From Planococcus beigongshangi (GTDB lineage: Bacteria; Bacillota; Bacilli; Bacillales_A; Planococcaceae), in the NCBI RefSeq assembly GCF_016820495.1, contig NZ_JADHDU010000006.1:88633-152632 (forward strand): a stretch of DNA of 64,000 nucleotides. The letters are read 5' to 3'. The notes beneath the pieces were generated by a model that was given only the letters and a program-made list of their open reading frames with translations, had not been told where the DNA came from and ran no database searches. Both the position numbers and the translations under genes were made by a program. Below, in pieces: positions 41,979-50,502 of this stretch. Every line of letters begins with the position of its first letter. The first letter of the stretch is position 1.

Positions 41979-43052
41979 GTGGCAAAATTATTGATGGATC
42001 AACTGACAAAAAGCTATGACAATAAAACACAGGCAGTGAAAGATTTTAATCTGGAAGTGGAAGACGGGGAATTCATCGTTTTCGTCGGACCGTCGGGATG
42101 CGGAAAATCGACAACCCTTCGCATGATTGCGGGACTTGAAGATATTACGTCCGGAACATTTTCGATCGACGGCAAAAAGATGAACGACATGGAACCGAAA
42201 GACCGCGACATCGCGATGGTGTTTCAGAACTACGCCTTGTATCCGCATATGACAGTCTATGAAAATATGGCATTCAGCCTGAAGCTGAAAAAAATGCCGA
42301 AAGCGGAAATCAAGGCGCGTGTTAAAAATGCAGCCGAAATTCTCGGATTGATGGATTACCTGAACAGAAAACCGAAAGCGCTGTCAGGCGGTCAGCGCCA
42401 ACGCGTCGCACTCGGCCGGGCCATTGTGCGTGATGCGAAATTATTCCTGATGGATGAACCATTATCCAATCTCGATTCGAAGTTGCGCGTCCAGATGCGT
42501 ACGGAAATTTCAAAACTTCACCAGCGCCTGAAAACGACGACGATTTACGTTACGCATGATCAGACGGAAGCGATGACGATGGCTACTCGGATTGTCATCA
42601 TGAAAGACGGGGTCATCCAGCAAGTGGGCACGCCGAAAGAAGTATACGATCAGCCAGTCAACATGTTCGTTGCAGGATTTATCGGCTCGCCGGCCATGAA
42701 TTTCTTCCCGGGCCGCATCGAAGGCGACTATTTTATTACCGGACAGACAAAATTGTGGATTCCGACAGGAGCGCTGCCTGAAGGCCAGGACAAAAAAGAA
42801 ATCGTAATCGGTCTGCGCCCCGAGCATATCAGCCATACAGCTCACGTCGATGAAACGACAGTCAGCGTAAAACTGGACGTCGTGGAATTGATGGGATCTG
42901 AATACATGGTTTACGGAAAACTAGAAGATCAGCCGTTTGTCGGCCGTGTCGAAGCGAATATTGAACTCGAAGCAGGTATGGTATTCCCGATGGCATTCGA
43001 TTTGGAAAAAGCGCGATTCTTCGATCCGGTCACCGAAGAAAGAATTAAATAA
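41979..43052 (+). CDS. Sugar ABC transporter ATPase, MsmX/MalK/UgpC type
   Basis: A 357-residue ATPase subunit. Walker A G-P-S-G-C-G-K-S-T near 36, ABC signature L-S-G-G-Q-R-Q near 134, Walker B L-F-L-M-D-E-P near 153, switch His in Y-V-T-H-D near 188, and a C-terminal TOBE-like domain from about 240. This group energises several sugar importers in Bacilli, often shared between transporters. The start is a GTG with AAGGAAAG upstream, placed 4 nt after the ROK stop codon; a longer in-frame start inside the ROK gene is unlikely. It would power the permeases encoded downstream. Confidence 0.92.
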   Translation: MAKLLMDQLTKSYDNKTQAVKDFNLEVEDGEFIVFVGPSGCGKSTTLRMIAGLEDITSGTFSIDGKKMNDMEPKDRDIAMVFQNYALYPHMTVYENMAFSLKLKKMPKAEIKARVKNAAEILGLMDYLNRKPKALSGGQRQRVALGRAIVRDAKLFLMDEPLSNLDSKLRVQMRTEISKLHQRLKTTTIYVTHDQTEAMTMATRIVIMKDGVIQQVGTPKEVYDQPVNMFVAGFIGSPAMNFFPGRIEGDYFITGQTKLWIPTGALPEGQDKKEIVIGLRPEHISHTAHVDETTVSVKLDVVELMGSEYMVYGKLEDQPFVGRVEANIELEAGMVFPMAFDLEKARFFDPVTEERIK

Positions 43053-43070
43053 AAATTATTTTTTTGGATA

Positions 43071-43090
43071 TTGTGCAAACGTTTTCACTA
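43071..43090. promoter_or_regulatory. LacI-family operator, imperfect copy
   Basis: TTGTGCAAACGTTTTCACTA shares its first 11 bases with the perfect operator 88 bp downstream. It is also close to a CcpA cre site (TGWAANCGNTNWCA, one mismatch), so dual control is possible. Confidence 0.6.
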
Positions 43091-43158
43091 TGATACGATA
43101 CAAATAATTGGAAGTTGGAAACGCTTTATTCAGGAGTTTCCATTTTTATTTTTAGTCA

Positions 43159-43178
43159 TTGTGCAAACGATTGCACAA
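43159..43178. promoter_or_regulatory. LacI-family operator, perfect palindrome
   Basis: TTGTGCAA and TTGCACAA arms surround ACGA. It lies just before the ribosome site of the binding-protein gene. It is probably bound by the LacI-type regulator encoded downstream in the cluster. Confidence 0.7.
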
Positions 43179-43200
43179 AAATCGGAGGGGGACATATCCA

Positions 43201-44501
43201 TGAAAGAGTTCACATTCAAAAAAGGATTGTTGGCTTCACTATTGGTTTCGGCAAGTTTACTTGCAGCATGCGGCAACGGAGATGATGAAGAAGGTTCGGC
43301 AGCAAGCGGAGACCAGGTAACAGTTGATGTATTTCAGTTCAAAGTGGAATTTAAAGACCAATTTGAAGATGTAGTGGCAGTGTATGAAAAAGAAAACCCC
43401 GATGTGAATATTGAAATTACGACTGTCGGCGGTGGAGAAGATTACGGGGCGGCGTTGCGCTCGAAATTTGCTTCAGGAAACGAGCCGGCGATCTTCAATA
43501 TCGGCGGACCGCAGGATGTGGCGGATTGGCAGGACAGCCTGGCTGTTTTGACAGACACTGAGGCAGCAGGAGCTGCTTTGGACGGCACGCTTGATGGCGT
43601 AACAGTGGATTCCGACGTTCTCGGATTGCCTTATAACCAGGAAGGCTACGGATTTATCTATAATACGCGCTTGTTTGAAGAAGCCGGAGTCGATCCTGCT
43701 TCAATCACGGATTTTGCAAGTCTTGAAGAAGCGGTGAAAATCCTTGATTCGAAAAAAGAAGAACTTGAAATAGAATCTGTTTTCGCATTGCCAGCCAAAG
43801 AGAAATGGGTGACGGGCCTGCATTTGTCGAACACGTTCATCGCACCTGAATTCGACCACAATGTGTTGGGTGCGTATGACTCAGCAACAATCGATTTCAC
43901 TTATTCAGATGCATTCAAGAAAATCGTTGACCTGCAAAATGAATATTCGAAACAGCCGACTGTGAGCCTGGATTATTCACAGCAGGTTGAAGAATTGTTC
44001 TCACTGGAACGCGTAGCGATGATCCAGCAGGGGAACTGGGCTTACGGTTCGATCGAAGGCATCGATCCTGAATTCGCTGAAAACGGCATCGACATGCTGC
44101 CGATCCCGGTTGACGGCTACGAAGAAGGCGGACTTCCTGTTGGCGTGCCGATGTACTGGGCAGTAAATAAAAACCTTGACGAAGAAGTGGTTGAGGCTTC
44201 AAAAGACTTCCTGGACTGGTTGTATACGTCTGATGCAGGTAAAACGGCTGTAGTGGAAGATTTCAAATTCATCCCTGCATACGAAGGCTACGACACTTCA
44301 AAAATCTCGGATCCGCTGTCTAAAGCGGTATACGATGCTTCTGAAGCAGGCGAGACAATCGGCTGGGTATTCATGGGCTATCCGACTGGATGGGGCGAAG
44401 ACGAAGTCGGAGCAAGCATCCAGAAATACTTGAGCGATGAAGCGTCATGGGATGAAGTAATCGACTCAGCGAAAGCTGCATGGGAATCTAACAGAAAATA
44501 A
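43201..44501 (+). CDS. Sugar ABC transporter solute-binding lipoprotein
   Basis: A 433-residue lipoprotein: signal peptide with lipobox L-A-A-C (Cys24), then a family 1 solute-binding domain. V-D-V-F-Q-F-K near residue 40, L-P-Y-N-Q-E-G-Y-G-F-I-Y-N near 142 and G-N-W-A-Y-G near 280 are characteristic of oligosaccharide-binding proteins. It would capture a malto- or isomalto-oligosaccharide, or a similar alpha-glucoside, outside the membrane. The ribosome site is GGAGGGGG. Two operators precede it, so it is probably the first gene of the regulated transport operon. Confidence 0.92.
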
Positions 44502-44531
44502 AACAGTGAAATAAATAAGCTGGAGACCAGA

Positions 44532-44565
44532 ACAAAGCAGCCTCTGTGCTGCTTTGTTTTGTTTA
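44532..44565 (+). terminator. Terminator-like hairpin between binding protein and permeases
   Basis: ACAAAGCAGC/GCTGCTTTGT stem then a T-rich tract, inside the operon. It likely reduces permease mRNA relative to the abundant binding protein. Confidence 0.7.
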
Positions 44566-44596
44566 ATCCGCTCATCTAAGAAAGGAAGGCGTCGCT

Positions 44597-45457
44597 ATGC
44601 GTACGAAAGATTTTGCTTATTGGTTGTTCCTGGCCCCGGTTTTGATCGCTTTGACGCTGGTTGTTATCGTCCCGATGCTGCTGGGTGTCTATTATTCGTT
44701 CACCAGCTGGAACGGCATCACCACGGGGGAATTTGTCGGATTCCAAAACTACATCAATTTACTCCAGGATGAACGTTTCCTCGATTCACTATGGTTCACG
44801 ACGAAATTCGCGATCGTTTCAGTCATCCTGATCAACTTCATCGGATTGTCTCTTGCGTTGATCGTGACATCCCGCATCAAAACGAGCAGCCTTCTGCGCA
44901 CAACATTTTTCATGCCGAACCTGATCGGCGGGTTGATCCTCGGGTTTATCTGGCAGTTCATCTTCATCAAGGTGTTTGCGAGTGTCGGTGAAATGATCGG
45001 CATGGATAGCCTGCAGGTTTGGCTGTCTACGACAGAAACAGGCTTCTGGGGGCTTGTCATCCTAATGAGCTGGCAGATGGCCGGTTATATCATGGTCATT
45101 TACATAGCTTATCTGCAAGGTTTGCCGAAAGAACTGATCGAGGCTTCCGAAATCGATGGTGCAAATTCATTCCAGCGTTTCCGCTACATCGTCTTTCCGC
45201 TTGTGGCTCCTGCCTTTACTGTAAGTATGTTCCTGACGCTATCGAATACATTCAAACTATACGACCAGAACCTGTCCTTGACAGGCGGCGGACCTTATAA
45301 TTCGACTGAGATGGTTGCTATGGAAATATTCAATACCGCATTCGTCCAGAATACATTCGCATATGCGCAGGCGAAAGCGATCATTTTCTTTGTGATTGTT
45401 GCAATTGTCGCATTGTTTCAGGTTTATTGGAATAAACGCCGGGAGGTTGAATTATAA
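44597..45457 (+). CDS. Sugar ABC transporter permease (MalF type)
   Basis: A 286-residue membrane protein with six helices. The EAA loop that contacts the ATPase is seen as E-A-S-E-I-D-G-A-N-S-F-Q-R-F near residue 178, about 100 residues before the C-terminus as usual. The N-terminal F-L-A-P-V-L-I-A-L-T and S-W-N-G are typical of the family. It forms the channel with the next gene product, which starts within its stop codon. Ribosome site GGAAGG. Confidence 0.92.
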   Translation: MRTKDFAYWLFLAPVLIALTLVVIVPMLLGVYYSFTSWNGITTGEFVGFQNYINLLQDERFLDSLWFTTKFAIVSVILINFIGLSLALIVTSRIKTSSLLRTTFFMPNLIGGLILGFIWQFIFIKVFASVGEMIGMDSLQVWLSTTETGFWGLVILMSWQMAGYIMVIYIAYLQGLPKELIEASEIDGANSFQRFRYIVFPLVAPAFTVSMFLTLSNTFKLYDQNLSLTGGGPYNSTEMVAMEIFNTAFVQNTFAYAQAKAIIFFVIVAIVALFQVYWNKRREVEL

Positions 45458-46272
45458 TGAGAAACAAGAGGAATTGGAAGATTGAGATTCTCGGCATCCT
45501 CCTCGCAATTTTGTGGCTCGTGCCATTTTATCTGATGTTCGTCAACTCATTTAAAACTAAAAAAGAGATTTTCATGGATGTGACGAGTCCGCCGGAGAAA
45601 TGGAGTTTTGATAACTATATAACAGCTTTCAAGGAACTCGATTTTCTGCAGACGCTGTTCAATTCATTATTCATCACAGTAACAAGTGTGGTGCTGATCA
45701 TCTTCTTCTCAGCGATGGCGGCTTATGCGTTGTCACGCGCGAAAAGCCGGATCAGCACGGTCCTGTTTTTCTTGTTCGTTGCTGCAATGCTGATCCCGTT
45801 TCAATCGGTCATGATTCCGCTGGTCACCGTATTTGGCCAGTTTGAAATGCTGAACCGGGGCGGACTGATCTTCATGTACATCGGATTCGGTGCGAGCCTG
45901 TCGATTTTCCTCTACCACGGGGCATTGAATAATATCCCGCGTTCGCTGGATGAGGCGGCACGTATTGACGGCGCCAACAGATGGCAGATTTTCTGGCATA
46001 TCATCTTCCCGATGCTGAAGCCGATTACGGTGACAGTCGCTATCCTGAATATTATCTGGATATGGAACGATTATCTATTGCCGTCTCTGGTCATCAATAA
46101 AACAGGAAGCGAAACCATCCCGCTCAAAATGTTCTTCTTCTTCGGGGAATATACGAAACAATGGCACCTGGCGTTGGCTGGCCTGACCCTTGCGATCTTG
46201 CCGGTCATCATCTTTTATTTCTTCGCACAGCGCTCGATCATCAAAGGCGTATCGGACGGTGCCATAAAGTAA
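45457..46272 (+). CDS. Sugar ABC transporter permease (MalG type)
   Basis: A 271-residue membrane protein with six helices; EAA loop as E-A-A-R-I-D-G-A-N-R-W-Q-I-F near 168. F-M-D-V-T-S-P-P-E-K-W-S-F-D-N-Y near 32 and N-S-L-F-I near 70 match the MalG/carbohydrate permease pattern. Its ATG overlaps the preceding stop codon by one base (TAATG), so the two permeases are translationally coupled. The LacI-type regulator gene follows after 13 nt. Confidence 0.92.
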   Translation: MRNKRNWKIEILGILLAILWLVPFYLMFVNSFKTKKEIFMDVTSPPEKWSFDNYITAFKELDFLQTLFNSLFITVTSVVLIIFFSAMAAYALSRAKSRISTVLFFLFVAAMLIPFQSVMIPLVTVFGQFEMLNRGGLIFMYIGFGASLSIFLYHGALNNIPRSLDEAARIDGANRWQIFWHIIFPMLKPITVTVAILNIIWIWNDYLLPSLVINKTGSETIPLKMFFFFGEYTKQWHLALAGLTLAILPVIIFYFFAQRSIIKGVSDGAIK

Positions 46273-46285
46273 AGGGGAGATTCGA

Positions 46286-47305
46286 ATGGCAGTCACGATC
46301 AAAGATGTTGCGAAAGCGGCGTCGGTCTCACCGGCAACCGTGTCTCGGGTAATCGCCGATAATCCGCGTATCAGTGAAGATACGAAAAAGAAAGTCCGTG
46401 AAACGATGAAGACGCTTGGCTATTATCCGAACTTCCAGGCACGCAACCTTGTCATCCAGAAATCCCAGACCATCGGGGTCATCATGGCCGATTCAGCTAC
46501 ACTGGCTTTTCAGAATCCGTTCTTTCCGGAAGTGCTCCGCGGCATTTCGAGCAGAGCGCATGAAAGCCAGTATGGCCTGTATTTATCGACAGGGGCGACC
46601 CCTGAGGAAATCCATGAGGAAGTCATTTCCATGACCCAGGGAAAACGGGTTGACGGCATCATTCTGTTATACTCCCGAATCGGCGACAAAATCATGGAAT
46701 ACCTATACAATAGCAATATTCCTTTTTCAGTAGTCGGACGGCCGGAAGTGCATACGGCGTCAATTTCCTATGTGGATAATGACAATGTCAGCAATTCGGA
46801 GGAAGTCGTCAGTTACCTGATCGGCCTTGGCCATCAACGCATCGCTTATGTGGGTGGCGGATTGGAATATGTCGTGTCTCTGGATCGTTTGAAAGGATAT
46901 AGAAAAGCCCTTGAAAAAGCGGGAATCAGTTATGATCCCGGATTGATCGTCAATCAGTCGATCAGCTCAAGCCTGGAAGAGCAGTCGGTAAAGCGCCTGA
47001 TGGAATTGGAGCAGCCCCCGACAGCCATCGTCACTCATGACGATCTGGTCGCTTATGAGCTGATCAGTTATCTGCAGGATATGAAAATCGATGTGCCGGG
47101 CAACGTGTCCGTATTGAGTTTCAACAATCACTCGCTGTCGGAGCATTTGAAACCGCCGCTCAGCACAGTCGATATTTCGATTTATGAACTCGGTCTTTAT
47201 TCGGCTGAATTGGTTTTGGAAAAAATAAAAGACAGGGATGCACCAGTCAGAAGAATCACCGTCCCATCCCGGCTGATCGAGAGAGGATCGTGCCGGAGTC
47301 TTTGA
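46286..47305 (+). CDS. LacI-family transcriptional regulator of the sugar cluster
   Basis: A 339-residue repressor. The helix-turn-helix is V-T-I-K-D-V-A-K-A-A-S-V-S-P at the N-terminus with A-T-V-S-R-V-I; the hinge follows near residue 50, and a periplasmic-binding-like effector domain continues to the end. L-N-V-stage features such as I-G-V-I-M-A-D near 63 and G-H-Q-R-I-A-Y-V-G-G near 180 are typical. The fold resembles MalR-type regulators that sense maltose or a phosphosugar. The two palindromic sites before the binding-protein gene are the likely targets. AAAGGGGAG precedes the ATG, and an alpha-glucosidase gene follows after 12 nt. Confidence 0.9.
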   Translation: MAVTIKDVAKAASVSPATVSRVIADNPRISEDTKKKVRETMKTLGYYPNFQARNLVIQKSQTIGVIMADSATLAFQNPFFPEVLRGISSRAHESQYGLYLSTGATPEEIHEEVISMTQGKRVDGIILLYSRIGDKIMEYLYNSNIPFSVVGRPEVHTASISYVDNDNVSNSEEVVSYLIGLGHQRIAYVGGGLEYVVSLDRLKGYRKALEKAGISYDPGLIVNQSISSSLEEQSVKRLMELEQPPTAIVTHDDLVAYELISYLQDMKIDVPGNVSVLSFNNHSLSEHLKPPLSTVDISIYELGLYSAELVLEKIKDRDAPVRRITVPSRLIERGSCRSL

Positions 47306-47317
47306 AAGGATATGGAT

Positions 47318-48934
47318 ATGAATAAAAAATGGTGGAAAGAAGCAGTTGCATACGAAGTGTATCCTCGCAGCTTCATGGATTCAAATGGTGACGGCATTGG
47401 AGACATCAATGGCGTCACAGCCAAATTGGATTATTTAAAGGAATTGGGAATCGACGTCATCTGGATCTGTCCGATGTATAAATCACCGAATGACGACAAC
47501 GGCTATGACATCAGCGATTACCACGATATTATGGATGAACTGGGAACGATGGAAGATTTTGACCGCCTGCTTGAAGAAGTCCATGCGCGCGGCATGAAAT
47601 TGATCATCGACCTGGTCATCAACCATACAAGTGATGAGCATCCCTGGTTCCAGGAATCACGTTCGTCACTCGATAACCCGAAGCGCGACTGGTATATCTG
47701 GCGGGATAAGCCGACGAACTGGCAGAGCATTTTCGGCGGGCCGGCGTGGGAATTCGATGAAAAGACAGGGCAATATTATTTGCATATCTTCTCGAAGAAA
47801 CAGCCGGATCTGAACTGGGAAAATCCTGAAGTCCGAAAAGCGCTGTACAGCATGGTTAATTGGTGGCTTGATAAGGGAGTCGATGGATTCCGCGTCGATG
47901 CTATCAGCCACATCAAGAAAGATTTCACAGACCTTCCGCTAGAAGAAGGGAAACCGTATCTGCCGGCATGGGAGAAGATGATGAATGTCGATGGCATCCA
48001 GCCGCTCCTCGCAGAATTGCGCGACGAGACGTTTGCGAAATATGACATCATGACGGTCGGCGAAGCGAATGGCGTGTCCGCTGAAGATATCGAGGAATGG
48101 ATCAGTGAAGAAAACGGCAAGTTCAATATGGTCTTCCAGTTTGAAGACCTTGGCCTCTGGAACACGGATGAGAAAAAAGGCATCAATGTCCCTGAGCTGA
48201 AGAGCGTCCTGACACGCTGGCAAAAAGCAGTCGACGGTGTCGGCTGGAACGCCCTTTTCATCGAAAACCATGACAGGCCCCGTTCTGTTTCCACATGGGG
48301 CAACGATGGCATCTACTGGCGGGAAAGCGCGACGTCGATGGCCTGCATGTATTTCTTCATGCAGGGCACACCGTTCATCTATCAGGGGCAGGAAATCGGC
48401 ATGACAAACGCGCCGTTCGAAAAGATCGAGCAATTCAATGATGTCCAGACACATAATCTGTATTTCTATAATCTTGCGGAAGGCATGGAGCATGATGCGG
48501 TCATGACGCTGATCAAAGCGACGAGCCGCGACCATTCCCGAACACCGATGCAATGGGACAGCAGTCCGCATGCAGGATTCTCCACGGCTGAACCATGGAT
48601 CTATACAAACCCGAACCATGAATGGCTGAATGTCGAAGCGCAGAAAAAGAACCCGCATTCTGTGCTGTCGTTCTATAAACAGATGATTGCGTTGCGCAAA
48701 AATATGGAAGTATTCGTCTACGGCAGCTATGAATTGGTGGAACTTGGATTTGAAGACGTCTACGCCTATACGCGCGAAGATGAAAATTCAAAAATCCTTG
48801 TCGTTTCAAATTTGGGGGCGCAGCGCTACAGATGGAATGAACCGGAAAACTGCGGTATCCTGATTTCCAATTATGAATTGATCGATCCGGCAGAAATCCG
48901 GCCGTACGAGGCAAGAGTTTACCAGATCAAATAA
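47318..48934 (+). CDS. GH13 alpha-glucosidase, alpha-1,4 type
   Basis: A 538-residue cytoplasmic alpha-glucosidase with the same three-domain layout as the first. The nucleophile is Asp194 in G-F-R-V-D-A, the acid/base Glu lies in V-G-E-A-N-G-V and the third Asp in E-N-H-D-R-P-R. The Ala after the nucleophile usually marks alpha-1,4-bond preference (maltose and short maltodextrins) as opposed to the Val of the first paralogue. It is the last gene of the transport-regulator operon and is followed by a strong terminator. An ATG two codons upstream overlaps the ribosome site GAAAGG. Confidence 0.9.
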   Translation: MNKKWWKEAVAYEVYPRSFMDSNGDGIGDINGVTAKLDYLKELGIDVIWICPMYKSPNDDNGYDISDYHDIMDELGTMEDFDRLLEEVHARGMKLIIDLVINHTSDEHPWFQESRSSLDNPKRDWYIWRDKPTNWQSIFGGPAWEFDEKTGQYYLHIFSKKQPDLNWENPEVRKALYSMVNWWLDKGVDGFRVDAISHIKKDFTDLPLEEGKPYLPAWEKMMNVDGIQPLLAELRDETFAKYDIMTVGEANGVSAEDIEEWISEENGKFNMVFQFEDLGLWNTDEKKGINVPELKSVLTRWQKAVDGVGWNALFIENHDRPRSVSTWGNDGIYWRESATSMACMYFFMQGTPFIYQGQEIGMTNAPFEKIEQFNDVQTHNLYFYNLAEGMEHDAVMTLIKATSRDHSRTPMQWDSSPHAGFSTAEPWIYTNPNHEWLNVEAQKKNPHSVLSFYKQMIALRKNMEVFVYGSYELVELGFEDVYAYTREDENSKILVVSNLGAQRYRWNEPENCGILISNYELIDPAEIRPYEARVYQIK

Positions 48935-48942
48935 GTGCATAT

Positions 48943-48975
48943 AAAAAGGCAGGTCCACTGGGACCTGCCTTTTTT
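48943..48975. terminator. Bidirectional terminator
   Basis: AAAGGCAGGTCC/GGACCTGCCTTT stem with loop ACTG, between the alpha-glucosidase and convergent pgi. Confidence 0.9.
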
Positions 48976-48978
48976 GAT

Positions 48979-50259
48979 TCAATATCCAGGTTTCTTCAAT
49001 AATTTAAAGATATTATTTTTATAATCTTCAACGCCCGGCTGGTCGAATGGGTTGATATCGAGCAGGTAAGCGCTGTAAGCGCAGGCGATCATATAGAAAT
49101 AAAACAGGTGGCCAAGATGGAATTCATCCATCTTTTCAATCGTCAAGGTCAGCTGGGGGACGCCGCCTTCCAAGTGGGCAGCTGAAGTGCCTTTATAAGC
49201 GACATGGTTGAATTCCTGCAGAGTGATGCCTGCCAGGTAATTTAATTCGTCCCCATCATTTTCCGCTTCAAACACTGTCAGGTCATCATTGCTTTCCCTG
49301 ACCAGCAGGAAGCTCTCGAATAGATTGCGCGTGCCGTCCTGGATATATTGTCCCATCGAATGCAGATCCGTTGTAAATGAAACCGAAGCAGGGAAGATCC
49401 CTTTGCCTTCTTTGCCTTCACTTTCCCCGAATAGTTGCTTCCACCATTCCTGGATATACGATAGTTTCGGTTCAAAGATGGCCATCACTTCCGTCGTGTA
49501 TCCTTCACTATAAAGATGGTGGCGGGCAGCGGCATAGCGGAGGGCCGCATTGTTTTCAGCATCGAAATCCTTGTAGGCAGCTTCTGCATCTTTTGCGCCG
49601 GCCATCAATTGTTCGATCGAGAATCCGGCGGCAGCGATCGGCAGGAGACCGACCGCTGTGAAAACGGAATAGCGGCCGCCCACGTCTTCCGGCACAACAA
49701 ACCGTTCATAGCCATTTTCAATGGCGAGATTCACCAATGCCCCTTTTTCAGCATCAGTCGTAACGATGATGCGTTCAGCGGCAGCGTCGCCATAACGTTC
49801 ATCCATATATTTTTTCAGGAACCTGAAAGCGAGTGCCGGTTCTGTCGTTTTGCCGGACTTTGAAATGACATTGACCATTACTTCTTTGCCGTCCAGGTAG
49901 GAAAGCAGCTGTTTCAAATATTCACCGCTGACATGATGGCCGGCGAACAGCACTTCTGGCTTCTTATCGCCTTGATCGAAATAAGGGGACAACGAACTCA
50001 GCGCAGCTTTCGCACCGAGATAGGAGCCGCCGATGCCGATCACGACCAGAACCTCCGCTTTTTGCTGGATGGACTCTGCGGCATTCTGGATGCGCCGAAG
50101 AAATTCCGGTGAAACGGAACTTGGCCAATCGAGCCATCCGAGGAATTCGGAACCCTGCCCTTGTTTATTGATTAAATTTGCATGGATTTCCTGTAATGCG
50201 GCTTTCTTTTCATCAGTTAAAACAGTCTCGAAAGTACCTGAATAACTTAGTTCGATCAT
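48979..50259 (-). CDS. pgi: Glucose-6-phosphate isomerase
   Basis: A 426-residue cytoplasmic enzyme converting glucose-6-phosphate to fructose-6-phosphate. Signatures: I-G-I-G-G-S-Y-L-G-A near residue 72, N-V-I-S-K-S-G-K-T-T-E-P near 132, P-E-D-V-G-G-R-Y-S-V-F-T near 193, and K-L-S-Y-I-Q-E-W-W-K-Q-L-F-G-E-S-E-G-K near 270. It is a little shorter than the usual 440-450 residue bacterial enzyme, mainly at the N-terminus. It faces the sugar cluster from the other strand and gives the glucose-6-phosphate from the ROK kinase a route into glycolysis. AAGGGAG lies before the ATG. Confidence 0.93.
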   Translation of the reverse strand: MIELSYSGTFETVLTDEKKAALQEIHANLINKQGQGSEFLGWLDWPSSVSPEFLRRIQNAAESIQQKAEVLVVIGIGGSYLGAKAALSSLSPYFDQGDKKPEVLFAGHHVSGEYLKQLLSYLDGKEVMVNVISKSGKTTEPALAFRFLKKYMDERYGDAAAERIIVTTDAEKGALVNLAIENGYERFVVPEDVGGRYSVFTAVGLLPIAAAGFSIEQLMAGAKDAEAAYKDFDAENNAALRYAAARHHLYSEGYTTEVMAIFEPKLSYIQEWWKQLFGESEGKEGKGIFPASVSFTTDLHSMGQYIQDGTRNLFESFLLVRESNDDLTVFEAENDGDELNYLAGITLQEFNHVAYKGTSAAHLEGGVPQLTLTIEKMDEFHLGHLFYFYMIACAYSAYLLDINPFDQPGVEDYKNNIFKLLKKPGY

Positions 50260-50502
50260 GCAAAAACTCCCTTTCCGTTTTCTCTCAAGTTTATCATATT
50301 AATGCCCGTCTTACATCAGTGGCCTGGTGCTGAATTCTTCATACCCCGACAAAAAAATCGGGCTCTTCGTGCATCAGCTGGAAATGATATTAATCTGCCT
50401 CGGAAAGCAGGTTTTTGAGGGCGTTTGGAGAATAGTTAAGTTAATGAAGATATTGATTGAAAAAGGCCGGCTGATCAACCGAATGGAAAGAAGGAGGAAA
50501 AT

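Noticed and set aside
50341..50380. Hairpin CCCGA/TCGGG between pgi and the third alpha-glucosidase as a terminator
   Set aside because: No T-run follows in either direction and no transcript is expected to end there.
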